NCBI RefSeq assembly: GCF_016545825.1
Contig: NC_052622.1
Coordinates: 8,065,001 to 8,129,000, forward strand
Length of the DNA stretch: 64,000 bases
DNA from: Eucalyptus grandis
Lineage: Eukaryota > Streptophyta > Magnoliopsida > Myrtales > Myrtaceae
Direction of reading: 5' to 3'
In this document: positions 12,289-23,183 of the stretch, in pieces
How the letters are laid out: every line of letters begins with the position of its first letter
Position numbering within the stretch: position 1 is the stretch's first letter
Program-made: the position numbers and the translations under genes
Notes under the pieces: generated by a model
What the model was told of the DNA's origin: nothing
What the model saw: only the letters and a program-made list of their open reading frames with translations
The model's database searches: none

Positions 12289-12839
12289 GTGGTCCCTAAT
12301 TTGGAGCTCCTGATCACAGATTTACTACGATATATATACAATAAAAACCAAAAGCTATTTGAAATGAAGGACGATAGAGGTGGCAATGTATTCCATTTAG
12401 CAGCTTTCCTGAATGAGCCTCGAGTATTCAAGCTCTTACCATCAAGAAATTCATATTTGTTCCAAGAAGGGGACGAGATGGGGATCTTCCCATTCATATC
12501 GCGAGCAAGATGGGTCATGTTTTACTAATCAAGAAGCTATATCGGGAATCACAATCGGTAAACAAGCGAGGACAGACCGTTCTTCATTTGGCAGCAAAGT
12601 ATGGGAGAGCTTCAGTAGTGAGATATATACTCAGAGATTCAGAACTGGGGAAGTTAATAAATGAAAGAGATTATGATGGAAATACAGCTTTGCACTTAGC
12701 CGTGATGCATTCACAACTTGCCGCTTTAATTCCTCTCGTGCTGGATACAAGAATTGACCCCCGTCTTCTGAACCACAGAGACTTCACTGCTTTTGACATC
12801 GCCCTAGATCGCATCAGAAAGGAGTATACGTTTCAAAAG
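12289..12839 (+). pseudogene. Gene A exon 2: ankyrin units, frameshifted
   Basis: The frame runs VPNLELLITDLL, then FEMKDDRGGNVFHLAAFLNEPRVF, then loses register at GACGAGATGGGGATC. Gene C has GACAAAAATGGGGATC at that point, one base more. After the shift the second frame gives units RGQTVLHLAAKYGRASVV and GNTALHLAVMHSQLAAL, ending TFQK before donor GTAGGT at 12840 (phase 0). With the missing base allowed for, the whole exon parallels gene C and the fragment at 29047. Confidence 0.75.
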
Positions 12840-13485
12840 GTAGGTACCATGAACAATCACTATTTTATTTATCAGCTTACTGGAAATTTCATGAGCTAGT
12901 ACATTAGTTGAGCGTAGATCTTGTATTCAAATCGTTATGTCTTGTAGTCAACAGGATTGTTAAATTATCAATCAATTTTCTAGAATAGCCAAGACTACTC
13001 TGGGATTGATATTGTAATGGTCTCTAATTTAGACTCAATAGGAGCTACTCAAATTTGCCCATGAATATGTCCGCGGTTAGAAACAAGTGAATATCTCTGA
13101 CAGCCGCTGAGATAAATTGTTATACGTCTCGATTAATGGAGCCTATAAATAAGGTCAGGGGTTGTTAATGTTGCAATCTTTTTTTTTTTTCTTAAAAAGC
13201 CAGGTTTCAATGTGGCAAATTTGACCACTCTAAACATCATGGCATAGTCTCATTACACTGTCAGTAAGTCAACCTATGATAAAGCTGAACCGTATACACT
13301 TCATTCGTGCCTCTTTTCTCCTTTGCAATGAACTTGTTACTCTGGTGTTAATTCTTCAAACTGAGCAGACACTGCATCTTTAGAAGCAAAAGTTTCCCTT
13401 TACATGAGGACTCCAGAGTTCGTTCGCGTTATCGATTCACTAACAATTTGGTCGTTCTTTCCTTTTCATATGTTTCCGATCTCAG
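12840..13485 (+). other. Gene A intron 2
   Basis: Donor GTAGGT at 12840; acceptor TCCGATCTCAG ending at 13485. The sequence aligns with gene C intron 2 (56338-56914) and with 29356-29724 in block B, for example around ATTTTCTAGAATAGCC and TGAGCCTATAAATA-type stretches. Confidence 0.75.
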
Positions 13486-14250
13486 CTACTGGCATTCACG
13501 CTGTTGCGAAGCGTGTCACCTAAAAGCTCAGCAGATCAAATCATACTTAAGCGGGAAGCTCGACATGAAGCGTTTCCAGTGTTTTTTTTTATTGGCCTTA
13601 ACGAAAAGTTGTCAGACCTGAACCAACTGAGGGATGATGTCAATACCCGCCTGGTGGTGGCAACACTTGTCACCACTGTGACTTTCGCAGCTGGTTTCGC
13701 AGTTCCTGGAGGTTTTAACAGCTCAGACACGGCCTCCAAAGATTACCGGGGCATGGCTACAATGCTGGACAAGAGAATGTTCCAGAGCTTCGCTATTTGC
13801 AACACCATCGCGATGTTTTGCTCAATGACCTCGGTCGTCAACCTCATGCTGGCACACCGGAGCGACGCCCACTTAGCAAATGCTGCATGCTGGCGTGCAA
13901 CAGTGTCGCTGTCAATTGCACTCCCGGCAATGTCTGCTGCTTTCTTAACTGGTGTCATTTTGACCGTTGACAAGCTCCCTTGGCTTGCTACCACGATATT
14001 AATTCTGGGATACGTTTTCCTCCTCATTATCACAGGTGGTTCATTATCACAGTTTTTTGCTCCATTTATACAGTGCTTTCCCTTCTTTTGGAGACGCCTT
14101 CCCCCTATTCGTCCTCTGCTATCCTGGTTTTTTCTCGCTTCCATTTTTTTTCTTGGAGGTGAGACGAGCATTTCGGATGACTCGGAAGTGGACAAAACGG
14201 CGAGCGAGACCTCTGCTAGTCGGGCTCTGGACGGTGGCGGTGAAGATTGA
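13486..14250 (+). CDS. Gene A exon 3: PGG domain and four membrane segments
   Basis: The exon opens in phase 0 (LLAFTLLRSVSPK) and runs 254 codons to TGA at 14248-14250. The PGG domain core is VVATLVTTVTFAAGFAVPGG at about 13651-13710, then the conserved RGMATMLDKRMFQSFAICNT. Hydrophobic segments lie around LVTTVTFAAGF, FAICNTIAMFCSMTSVV, SLSIALPAMSAAFLTGVIL and LATTILILGYVFLLII. This is the typical four-helix C-terminus of the family. The stretch EAFPVFFFIGLNEKL before the PGG core differs strongly from gene C. The acidic tail after the last helix is about 27 residues longer than in gene C. Confidence 0.85.
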   Translation, partial: LLAFTLLRSVSPKSSADQIILKREARHEAFPVFFFIGLNEKLSDLNQLRDDVNTRLVVATLVTTVTFAAGFAVPGGFNSSDTASKDYRGMATMLDKRMFQSFAICNTIAMFCSMTSVVNLMLAHRSDAHLANAACWRATVSLSIALPAMSAAFLTGVILTVDKLPWLATTILILGYVFLLIITGGSLSQFFAPFIQCFPFFWRRLPPIRPLLSWFFLASIFFLGGETSISDDSEVDKTASETSASRALDGGGED

Positions 14251-15218
14251 TTTGCAGAAACAAATATGTGTTATATATATTTGCCTTCGTGGATTTGGCT
14301 CGTCCTGTAGTTGCTTTCCTATTGCATACATTAATGATGACTGTTGAAAGTATTAAGTTTAACCATCTCTTCCTTTAATAGCTCATATTATTAGAATAGT
14401 TGGACGTAGTTCCATAACATTGACATGATATCAAAATTGGAGATTCTCAATTCAAACACTTTTAGACTTCCTACGTTATATACTCATATTTTAGACTTAG
14501 AGCAAAGTCCAGCCTACTCGCAAGGAGTTTTAAAAGTATTTGAACTAAATTATTCTTTGGGCGATAAATAGTTTAAGCTTTTAAATAATTGAGTTGCAAT
14601 TTAAATATGGTAGCGACACATGTGACATGCCGTGTTAATCGAATGGATAAATGGGTCAATTCATCCATGTCACCGTTGGAAACCAAATCTTTAGTTTTGA
14701 ACATGTAGAAGCCTGTCTCTTATGAAATCGCTTGTCTAGACCGGCCAAGGACAATTTATCCTAGACCAGTCCAATTTGCCGAAGACTTTAAGTCACAACA
14801 TCCTAGGCGCTCACTCACATGTGTCGTGGGTAAAGAAAATAATTCTCCTCTTCACTCCTCACGAAAAGCATGTTTATGCCGCTCGATTTGGTGTTTATAC
14901 TGCTAGAAGAAGAATCCGTTCACATCCCTTTAAGCCATATTAAGAAGTCTGTCCGTCGTTCGCATGTATGCACAAATGGCTTCGGTCTTCAAAACACTCG
15001 TCAAAGTTCATTCAAGTTCCACAGTCCATCGTCGTCCTTCTAGTATGCTCCATTTTCCCGGTTAAGCCCAACCACCACGCCTCCGCTTTTGTTTTTTCTT
15101 CTTTTATGAGTTGTAGCCATCTCCCGTTTCGACGACTTGTCCATAGCTGTCGGGATATCGACCTCACCGTTGAGGCTTGCAGTGATGGACCGGCTGTACC
15201 GTCAAATTAATAGGCGTG
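14251..15218. other. Gene A 3' flank, duplicated in blocks B and C
   Basis: No further gene. GATTTGCAGAAACAAATAT and TTCCTTTAATAGCT align with the gene C 3' flank (57620-57760). The region 14580-14900 (TTTTGAACATGTAGAAGC, CTGTCTAGACCGG-type block, ACTCACATGT) also aligns with 58000-58165 and with 20080-20430. An open frame of 80 codons at 14968-15207 has no recognisable domain, and I do not call it a gene. Confidence 0.7.
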
Positions 15219-17233
15219 TGTTGATACTTAAATTTTGATTAGGTTCTTTAAATTAGGCCTTAGTCTCTTTTAATCTTTGTTTTTCCTTTTTTTTCCGATT
15301 ATAAATAATAAATAAAACAAAAAATAGTAAAAACAAAAGAAAGAAAAAAAAAAAAAAAAAGCAGAAGCAGCAGCTATTGGGGCTAGGCCTTTTTGCGCCC
15401 AGCCCCCTCTTCCTTCCCTCTCGTGGGCCCTCACGGCCCAGCCCAAGCCACTCAGCCCGGCCCTCCTTTCTGCCCCCTTTGTCTTCTTCCTCATCGGTCT
15501 TCTTCTCCATCCGGATAAGCAGCACGCGCCGGAGAGACGAGGACGCGCGCAACGTCGGAATGGAGAGGGAGACGGCAGCGTACGATGGAGCGGACGCGTC
15601 TTCAATGCAAGGCGGCCTAGCTAGAGCTACCTCGGCGGATGGGATGCCGGTTCGGCCGGCGGAGGCCGTTCGGCGTGCGAGGACCGGCGGTCGAAGCTCC
15701 GTCGACCGGCCACCCCCTCGCCTATAAATAGCAAGGCCGCAAGCTCCGTCGAAGGACACAAGCACAGCGAACTCCGAGAGCTTCCCCTTGAGAGACTATC
15801 GAAGAGTGAGCAAGGGGGCGAAGGATCGAGTCGCAAGCTAAACGACCTCCCACCGAGAGACATCGGGGGAGGCCGGCGGCAAGCGAACCCAGATCTGCGA
15901 GCAGTCGAGGCCAGAAGAGAGGAGAGGGTTCCAGATCCGCGAAGAAGGGCTGGAGAGAAGAGAAACCAGAGAGAGCCGCTTCGAGCCGTGCCCGACGCCA
16001 CCGCCGCTCCAGATCTGCGAAGCTGAAGGTCCGTTGTCGCCGCCGTCGCCGCCGTCGCCGCGACCTCTGCTCTACTACTCCGCCACCGACGACTCCAGCT
16101 GATTCGGTAAGCAGGGCTCGGTTTTCTTTCCGTCGCGCACAGACAACGCTGAACTCGTGGCCGTTCGCTTCGCGGGCTCTCTGATACCGACGGCTTCAAC
16201 GTCGCTTACGCCGCCGCCTGGCGTCGTCTGCTCCGGCGATGACCCTAACTCCATCCTTGTTGACCCACCACGATCCCCCGCCGAGCTGAGTCCGTCACTG
16301 AATACCTCACCGCCGCGACCTCCGATTTCTTTAGCGTCGCCCGCGCCGGATCCATCGTCGTGGCTGCGCGTCATCGCCGTGCCGCTTGGAGGGCCGCAGC
16401 AACCAAGTCTCAGGCCAACTGCCGCCGCTTGTCGCCGCTAGCCCCGTCGAACGTCGCGGGGGAAGCGGAGGCTGCAAGCTGGGTCGCGGCCGCGATCCGG
16501 GTCGGGCACAGGTTCGCGTCCGGGTAGGGTTTCCCGGGTCGGGCTTGTGCGCGTGGGCTAGGTAGACGTTGGGCTGGAAATTTTTCTAAAGCGGGCCAAA
16601 ATGGGTTTGGGTTCTTAAGTTTAAAAAAAATCCGGGCCGGGCCCGCGTTGCGGGCCGTTCGAGTCTCGGTTGACGACCCGGGTCGGACCCAACCCGGGGA
16701 TCCGACCCGGGTCGCCTTAATATTATAATATAAAATAATAGTTTTAAAATAAAAAAATCAAAAATCATTTATTTTCCAAAAAAATCAAAAATATTCATAT
16801 TTTCCCCAAAAAGCCAAAAAAAAAGTAAGAAAAAGCCAAAATAATTTATAATTTCAGAAAAAGATAAAAAAAAAAAAATACCTTTTATGTCCAAAAAATG
16901 AGAAAATGACCAAAAATATTTTTCCTCCAAATGTATGGAAAATCCCTCAAAAATTCAAAAACCCTTAAGATTTAAACAAGATTAGCTACCGGAAAGGCAT
17001 TACTAAATAACTAGTGTGATCAAGTCCCCAACCAAGTTTCTACTAGTTGCACAGGAGTGAATATTCCTTTCGATATTTCGTTTGGGTTTCTAATCGACTC
17101 ACCCCAAATTAATTAGTGGCGACTCTTTTTAAATTAACTTACGGGTTAAAATACTTTGACTATTAAGTCGTGAATTGGTGGATTTGGGAGAGTTCGGGTT
17201 AAAATAAACCTAGCCGAACCATTAGCCATGACA
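15219..17233 (+). mobile_element. Solo LTR, copy 1 (2015 bp, Ty3/gypsy-like)
   Basis: It begins TGTTGATACTTAAATTTTG and ends CCATGACA (TG...CA). Flanks are GCGTG on the left and GTGTG on the right, an imperfect 5-base duplication. It matches the element at 58770-60800 along its length: AT-rich start, GC-rich middle, a TATAAATA box, GGGTCGGACCCAACCCGGGGATC, and a TTAGTGGCGACTCTTTTT stretch near the end. It has no protein domains and no partner LTR, so a solo LTR is the best reading. The last ~35 bases of copy 2 are missing here. The GGCGACTC motif is reminiscent of Tat/Athila-type elements, but that is weak. Open frames on both strands in the GC-rich part are composition artefacts. Confidence 0.65.
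15723..15730 (+). promoter_or_regulatory. TATA box of solo LTR 1
   Basis: TATAAATA follows a GC-rich CTCGCC stretch, with the same context in solo LTR 2 (59209-59216). It marks the likely start of transcription of the retroelement and fixes the plus orientation of the LTR. Confidence 0.5.
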
Positions 17234-17253
17234 GTGTGTTTCTCGATTTGGAG

Positions 17254-17829
17254 GAAAAATTACCAAAAAGTCATAAACCTATTGCAATTGTGTCAATTCA
17301 ATCATAAACTTTTCTTTTGGCCATTTTAATCCTAAACATTTTACAATTGTGCCAATTTAATTTATCTTATTAAAATTGGCTAACTAATGTTGACATGGAC
17401 ACCTACCTACAACAACGAGCTAGTGAACGCTAATGTGGCAATTTTTAAAATTTTTAAAAAATTTTTCTTTTTTTTTTTCCCACATTCTCCTTCCTCTAGC
17501 CGGTGAAGTTAGCTTCACCGGCCCACCGGCAAAGGTAAGCCTCGCCTAGCGATTGTGAGGTCAACCCTCGCCGGTTGCCACTGAGGCTGCCATCGCCGGA
17601 TCTAGCGAGGCTCGCTCACCTAGGGACGGCAAGGCTCAACCTCGCCATGGCTGGGCGAGGCCGAGCCTAGCTAGATGTGGCGACGGCGGCCTCGCTAACG
17701 CTGGCGAGGCTCACCTTCGCCGGGCCGGCGGGCTAGCCTCGCTAGTGGCTAGCGAGGCGACCTTCTGCCGCCCTCGCCTCCGGTCGGCACAATTGCAATA
17801 GATTTAAGATTTTTTTGGTAATTATCCCC
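17254..17829. mobile_element. Mutator-type MITE, ~576 bp
   Basis: The left end AAAATTACCAAAAAGTCATA and the right end, read in reverse GATAATTACCAAAAAAATCT, form terminal repeats of about 40 bases that both run into CTATTGCAATTGTG. The flanks ATTTGGAGG and ATTTAGAAG resemble a 9-base target duplication. The paralogous site in block C (58190, CGATTTTGAAGCTTGACG) lacks the element. The core is GC-rich with repeated GGCGAGGCT motifs and a short palindrome, CCGGTGAAG...CTTCACCGG, at 17500-17521. Confidence 0.7.
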
Positions 17830-19574
17830 AATTTAGAAGCTTGACGCCCTCCATGGTAGCACTAGTGTCTTCTTCCTTAAAAAAAAAAAAAAAAAAAAAA
17901 TCAATTTCCGTTTATCCCAAACAAATATCAGATTTTATAGAATTATCTTTCATTTTCCACTTAATCATTTGAGTTCAAATTGTACTTTGGATCTTTTGTA
18001 TTTCCAAATCAAACCCATTAATATATTTTTTATTTTTTTATTTTTCTTTGATTTTATTTTTGTGAGATTATTACTTCATGAAATCCAAATTTAAATGATT
18101 TATGCTATTGTATGAAAATCAAATTTAGGATGAGAAATTTGAATTCTATGATCTTATCATCAAATGATACAATTAGTACCAATAATCTCTATCTTATTTT
18201 TCCACCAAAACGAAAAAAAAAAAAAGATCTATCTTATTTGCTATGCATTTCATTATTGTGGTGTATAGAGAAGATGTCATGCACACACTTTATTCGCCAA
18301 ACCCCTACTAATAATGCTATGCACGTACATATGAAGTTATAAATTCTATATATTATTTTGTCGATACACTCTTAATTTGGTAGAATTGATTTTTCTTGAT
18401 TGAATTAGTCTTTTCTTACTAAGTTATTTCATTTTTTAAAACTAAGAGGAATGAAAGTAAGTCTCATAACGACATTAGTTTTTCTTGATCAAATCGTTGA
18501 TAAACAGTTAATTTCCTTTAAAAAAATTAGTTCATTTTATTTTTTTTCTCAACTCACAAAAGTTTCTTTTCTTCATGCGAGCATATCTTTCTATCTAACT
18601 TTATAAGCAATCATTAACAATATTTGTCTTTCTTTGTAATCAAATCAATATTCGAGAGTCTCTTTCACAAAAGTAGGTGTCTTTTTTAAGCACCAAATTT
18701 GTGTTCTCAGGCTAAGTCACGATTAATCAACTAATGATTTATGAGTCGATTAATTGTAGACTAGTTGGAAGTACGAAGCCGTGAGATGGGAGCCATAAAA
18801 GTGATAGTGGATTACTTTCTTGCAATTGAATCAGTCTAACCAAAGCTTCTTTTTTGCAAGCCCATTTTCATGTTCTATTAGCATAGATAAACTCAAATAG
18901 GATTACTTAGTTATGCTCTTGTATTAACAATTAAGGTCTTATACAAGAGAAAAAAAAGGAACTGTAATATCTTCTGACGAAATTCATTTGATTGAAATTA
19001 TTTACCAATTTGATATAGATTCCAAATTATTCATTGAATCATATGATGAAAAAATTCCCCCGAATCAAACAAGAACTTCTTGATCTTGATCATCCTCGAT
19101 TTGAGAACAGGTGCAAGTTTTTTTTCAAGGCATGGCAGTTTTCTAGATGTAAATGATGATGTATTTATGCGGATGGACTATTCGTGTTGCTCTTGAGGCA
19201 TTAAAGTTTATATCCTAATATTCCCAAGATCATCTCTGCTCATGCTTGAACATTCGTGGACGCGAGTCATCAGCTATGAAACTCATGTTCATTGTCTTTT
19301 ATCCCATTTGTCCCTATTCTGATATTAATTATTTTGGCTCGATTTCTACATTTTACTTCTTATGGAAGAGACGAAAGAAGGGGTTCAACCAGGTGAGGCA
19401 ATTAGGATGGGCGGTGAAAAAGGCTAATGGGCTACCACCATATTCATGCACGAGCCCACATGAGCTTGCCCACGCAGTGACTCCTTGTCGATTGGATGAT
19501 GCCACGTGGCTAGCCCCACGCGACCGCACTGGAAAGAGGCGCTTTTCCCACGTGACAATAACACTTGATGGAAT
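17830..19574. other. Noncoding flank, paralogous to 58190-58769 plus 60801-61080, and to 31960-32660
   Basis: No gene. GAAGCTTGACGCCCTCCATGG at 17836 aligns with 58196. Collinearity continues to ACTAAG at 18441, where block C carries a solo LTR, and resumes beyond it. The later part (18700-19560) aligns with 20640-21450 and 31990-32620, for example TTTATGAGT(C/T)(G/A)ATTAAT and GATGATGCCACGTGGCTAGC. This is ordinary intergenic DNA copied along with the ankyrin genes. Confidence 0.7.
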
Positions 19575-19972
19575 CGGGGTGTAAACGTTCGGTTCGGTTC
19601 GGTTTTTGAAAACCGAACCGAACCGAACCGTTAGAAAATCTTCCCGAACCCGGCAGAAAACCGAACCGAAATTTGCCCGGTTGGTTCGGTTCTGGGCCGA
19701 TTTTTCGGTTTTCGGTTTTCGGTTTTTAGCCTTTGGTTTTCGGTTTTTGTTTTTTTTTTTTTTTCTGTTAAACTTAGATTTCTCCATTTTTACTTGTTGG
19801 TTCGGTTCGGTTCGGTTAACCGATAAAACCGAACCGAACCGAACCGAACCGAAAATTTTCGGTTTTTAATGAAACCGGTCGAATGAAAACCGAACCGAAA
19901 ACCGAATTTTCGGTTCGGTTCGTTCGGTTTTTCGGTTCGGTTCGGTTTTCGGTTCGGGAATTGACACCCCTA
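19575..19972. mobile_element. hAT-like MITE rich in CGGTT repeats (398 bp)
   Basis: An 8-base duplication GATGGAAT flanks it exactly (19567-19574 and 19973-19980). Ends are GGGGTGTAAACG on the left and TTGACACCCCTA on the right, inverted repeats of the GGGGTGTCAA type. The body is mostly CGGTT/AACCG runs in both orientations around a T-rich centre. The paralogous position in block B (about 21445) lacks the insertion. The open frames crossing it (for example 19353-19787, minus) are artefacts of the repeat. Confidence 0.8.
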
Positions 19973-19980
19973 GATGGAAT

Positions 19981-21949
19981 GACCCAATAAAAAGGGAGAA
20001 TTTTGATATTAAATTTTTAAAGTCAAATAGAGAACGCTTGTCATGCAAGCAATGTGATTAGTTGGTTAGCCATGTTGGTTGTGTGATTGACACAAAATTT
20101 CACAAAGATATATGTGTGATGCGAAATGTTGTGTAAATTGAATGGCCAAATGGCTCATTTAAGCCGTTTTACTACTCTGTGATAAGATTGTTAATTTTGA
20201 ACATGTGAAAACTCACGATTTCGTGAAATTGCTCGTCTAGAGCAACCGAGAACGATTTACCTTGGACCAATTTGACTTGCGACACTCTCAAGTCACAGCA
20301 TCCTAAGCACTCACTCACATGTCCCATGTGTAAAGAGAATAATCCTCATCCCATATTCTCTTAATCGATTGATTGGTGAAGAAAACCATATAAAAAAATT
20401 TAGAAATTTCTCTTCACTCCTCACAAAAATTCGAATGCTAGCGCAACTTGTCGCAGCCCTTTCATTTCCCCCACTTCTCTCAAACCATGAGGAGCTTTGG
20501 CATAGCGAATCTTGAATGAACTTGATGAGTTTTTAAAGAACAAGCAATCTATGCATATATACGACCAATGATCTAACTTCCTAATCTTAGGGGGATGCGA
20601 ATGGATTTTGCTTGCAGTTTAATTTAGTATCTGACAAATAAATAAGTAACATCTTATGAGTTAATTAATGGTAGAGTAGATGGAAGTGTGAACTTGTTCT
20701 AGGAAGATGATAGTCAGTAATAGTTGGCATAACTAATTTGGAAGAGGATGACTCAGCGTCAGGTAAAGTAAGGCCCATTTGTCTCTTTTCTCTTGTGTAA
20801 CCAATAGTGATCTTACATAAGAGAAAAAGAGAAAATTCTACTTCTCTTATGACAAAATACATTCAATTGATAATATCTACCGATATGATGAAGAAACTAA
20901 ATTCGTTTCCCGAACTGAACAAATTTTTAAAGAAAAAATTTTGATTGCTTTTTTAATGATCCCTCTCCACAGATTTCAAAATGGGTACAAGTTTCTTTTC
21001 AAAATATATGGTTTTCTAAGGATTTAAGTGATAATATCTGTTCAATGAATTATTTCTACAGCTCTTGAAGTATTGAAAATTTCTATCTCAGTGTTCCCAA
21101 AAGCACGTGCCAATTGAAGAGACTCGTACGCTTGAAGGCACCTCTTATCTCTGTCCATGCTTAAATATTCGTGTTTGGGAGTCATCAGCTACGAAATTCA
21201 AGTTAATTGTGTTTTGTTCCATTTGTGATTTCCCCCATGCTTACTATAATTTTGATTTCTTTAGCTCAAATTTCTACATTTTGAGTTTTATAGAAGAAGG
21301 GGTTCATTCGGGTTGGGCAATTAGGTTGGACGGTGAAAAATCAGCCTGTTCCCACAGCAATTATGCGCCAATTGAATGACGCCATGTGGCTAGCGCCACG
21401 CGGGGCCGCACAGAAAGGAGACGTTTTCTTATTCTCGTTCTTGATGTGATTGGGCAGGAGGAGGTAGTTTGTGCCCCAGGACTGTAATGTATAATTCAAT
21501 CAGCCGATAACGAGGGACAGTTTCGAAATTTTAAAAAAATCCGATAGAAAACGCATATTATACAAGCAATTTGATCGGTTGGTTAACCACATTGATTCTG
21601 TGATCGTTACATAACATAGTTTCTAGTGATTGGAGCCCATAAACCTGTAAAAATTAGTCTTTGTGAGCTTTTGATGAAGCCAAGTAACATTCTAGTGACA
21701 CGTAAATTAAAGGGAAAATAATATAAATAATTCTTAAACTTTTGTTAGATTTGCAATGTCATTTTTGGACATTTTACTCATTTGATGTAATTCTTGAACT
21801 ATTTATAAATGTTCAATTTAGGCCTTAAACATTAAATTTGTTCAATCTAATCCTAAAAATTTCCATGTCAAAGTCTAATTATCATTCCGTACTATTCACA
21901 GTTTACATAATTACACTATTACCTAAAACTCTCGCCTTCACTATGTTTG
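19981..21949. other. Block B flank, no gene
   Basis: The stretch holds diverged copies of gene flanks: 20080-20430 matches the gene A 3' flank (14612-14900), and 20640-21600 matches 18720-20040. A partial element resembling a Mutator-type MITE left end (GGGAAAATAATATAAATAATTC then TTCTTAAAC) lies near 21715-21890. No coding gene is supported. Confidence 0.55.
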
Positions 21950-22391
21950 CAATGTGAAAAAGGGACTGGAGAGATCAATTTCCGGGTGGTCCAGTTTTTA
22001 TCATATAACCAGGAACTGATGTTTTAACTCTCAATTTTAAAATTTTGAAATCAAGAATCGGATCAGTCGGTTCTAATGCTACCAATTACAGTAATCTTTA
22101 GTTCCAATCCAATTCCCAAGTTACTTGCGAACCGATAGAAGTATACGGATCTAACTCGGTATTGGTTTTACATTTTTTTTTTGTCTATATAAAAATTCAT
22201 TGAGCTATGTTTTATGCTTATATATCTATAATAGTAAAATTAACGTAACAACTAGAAGTATCATAACTTTGATATAATAATCTTTTAAGTGCCAATCTTT
22301 TCAAGCAATCACTTAAATATCACTTGGGAAAAAAATTACTTCGATTCTATCGCCGATTTGAATTGCCAAAAATTTAGGTGGGGTAATTTTT

Positions 22392-23183
22392 GTGGGAGAA
22401 GTGTTAAAAAAAGTCCTAAACACTTTGTATTTGTACCAATTTAATCATAAACCTTTTTTTGTGCCAATTTAATCATAAACATTTTTATGTTGTGCCAATT
22501 CAGTTCTTTCCGGCCAATTTGGGCTAGATTTTGCTAACTAGACATCGTCGACTGACGTTGACAACTTTTAATAATATTTTAATATTTTTGAATTTTTCTT
22601 TTTCTTTTTCCCTTCTCCTCCCCTTTCCTCCAGCCGCTTACCCAAATCTCGACCACCGACCAGAGGTAATGGCCGATGAGGTCGAGTTGACCTCGTTGGA
22701 TCTAGCAAGGGTTGAGCCTCGCCCATGACCGATGAGGCTCGACCTCACTAGCCTGGTGCAAGGCCGCCCTCGCAGCTTGCCGCCCAAGCCTTGAGGGTGG
22801 CCTCGCCAGCTCGACGCGAGGTCGCCCTCGCGGCTTGGGCGACCTCGCAGCCATTTGTGAGGTGGTTGGCGAGGTCAACCTCGACCTCGCTGGCCATCAC
22901 CTTTGGCCAATCACCGAGGTCTGGCAACCAACCGGAGGAAGGAGGAGGAGAAAAGAAAAAGAAAAAGAAAAATTCAAAAATATTATTAAAGGTTATCCAC
23001 ACCAAAGACCGATCGTCACGTCGTCGATCAAGGCGTCAAGTCAGCAAAATCCAGCCAAAATTGACGAGAAATGACTGAATTGGCACAATGTAAAAATGTT
23101 TAGAACTAAATTGGCACCAAAAAAAGTTTAGGACTAAATTGGTACAAATGCAAAGGATTTAAGACTTTTTTAACACTTCTCCT
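22392..23183. mobile_element. Mutator-type MITE, 792 bp, inserted in a tandem-repeat unit
   Basis: The left end is GTGGGAGAAGTGTTAAAAA; the right end read in reverse is AGGAGAAGTGTTAAAAAAGT. The terminal repeats extend about 50 bases to TTTGTACCAATTTA. A 9-base duplication flanks it: GTAATTTTT at 22383-22391 and GTAATTTTG at 23184-23192, one mismatch. Other units of the ~1.1-kb repeat show the empty site (4154, AGGTAATTTTTAAATATAAA). The core has the same GGCGAGG / GACCTCGC style as the element at 17254. Confidence 0.8.

Larger units (their letters stand above)
8762..14250 (+). pseudogene. Gene A: ankyrin-repeat/PGG membrane protein (ACD6/ITN1-like), frameshifted
   Basis: This is a three-exon gene: exon 1 at 8762-9578, exon 2 from about 12289 to 12839, exon 3 at 13486-14250. 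The N-terminal half carries about eight ankyrin units. The C-terminal half carries the PGG motif (FAVPGG) and four hydrophobic segments, the plant ACD6/ITN1 architecture. Known members are plasma-membrane or endomembrane proteins acting in salicylate-linked defence or stress signalling; that role here is inferred from family only. Compared with gene C, one base is missing at about 12473-12477 in exon 2, giving an early TAA at 12526. Downstream reading stays open in another frame to the exon 2 donor, and exon 3 is open. The break is therefore either recent or an assembly error. Overall confidence as a family member is high; as a dead gene, moderate. Confidence 0.8.

Noticed and set aside
13743..14195. 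150-codon minus-strand frame opposite gene A exon 3 (and 57025-57600 opposite gene C)
   Set aside because: It is the antisense shadow of the conserved PGG/membrane exon; the plus-strand reading has the recognisable domain.
15253..16441. Several overlapping frames up to 190 codons in the GC-rich part of solo LTR 1
   Set aside because: They occur on both strands, have low-complexity composition, and are not conserved in frame in solo LTR 2.
19353..19787. 144-codon minus-strand frame rich in K, N and R
   Set aside because: It is driven by the CGGTT repeats and T-run of the hAT-like MITE.
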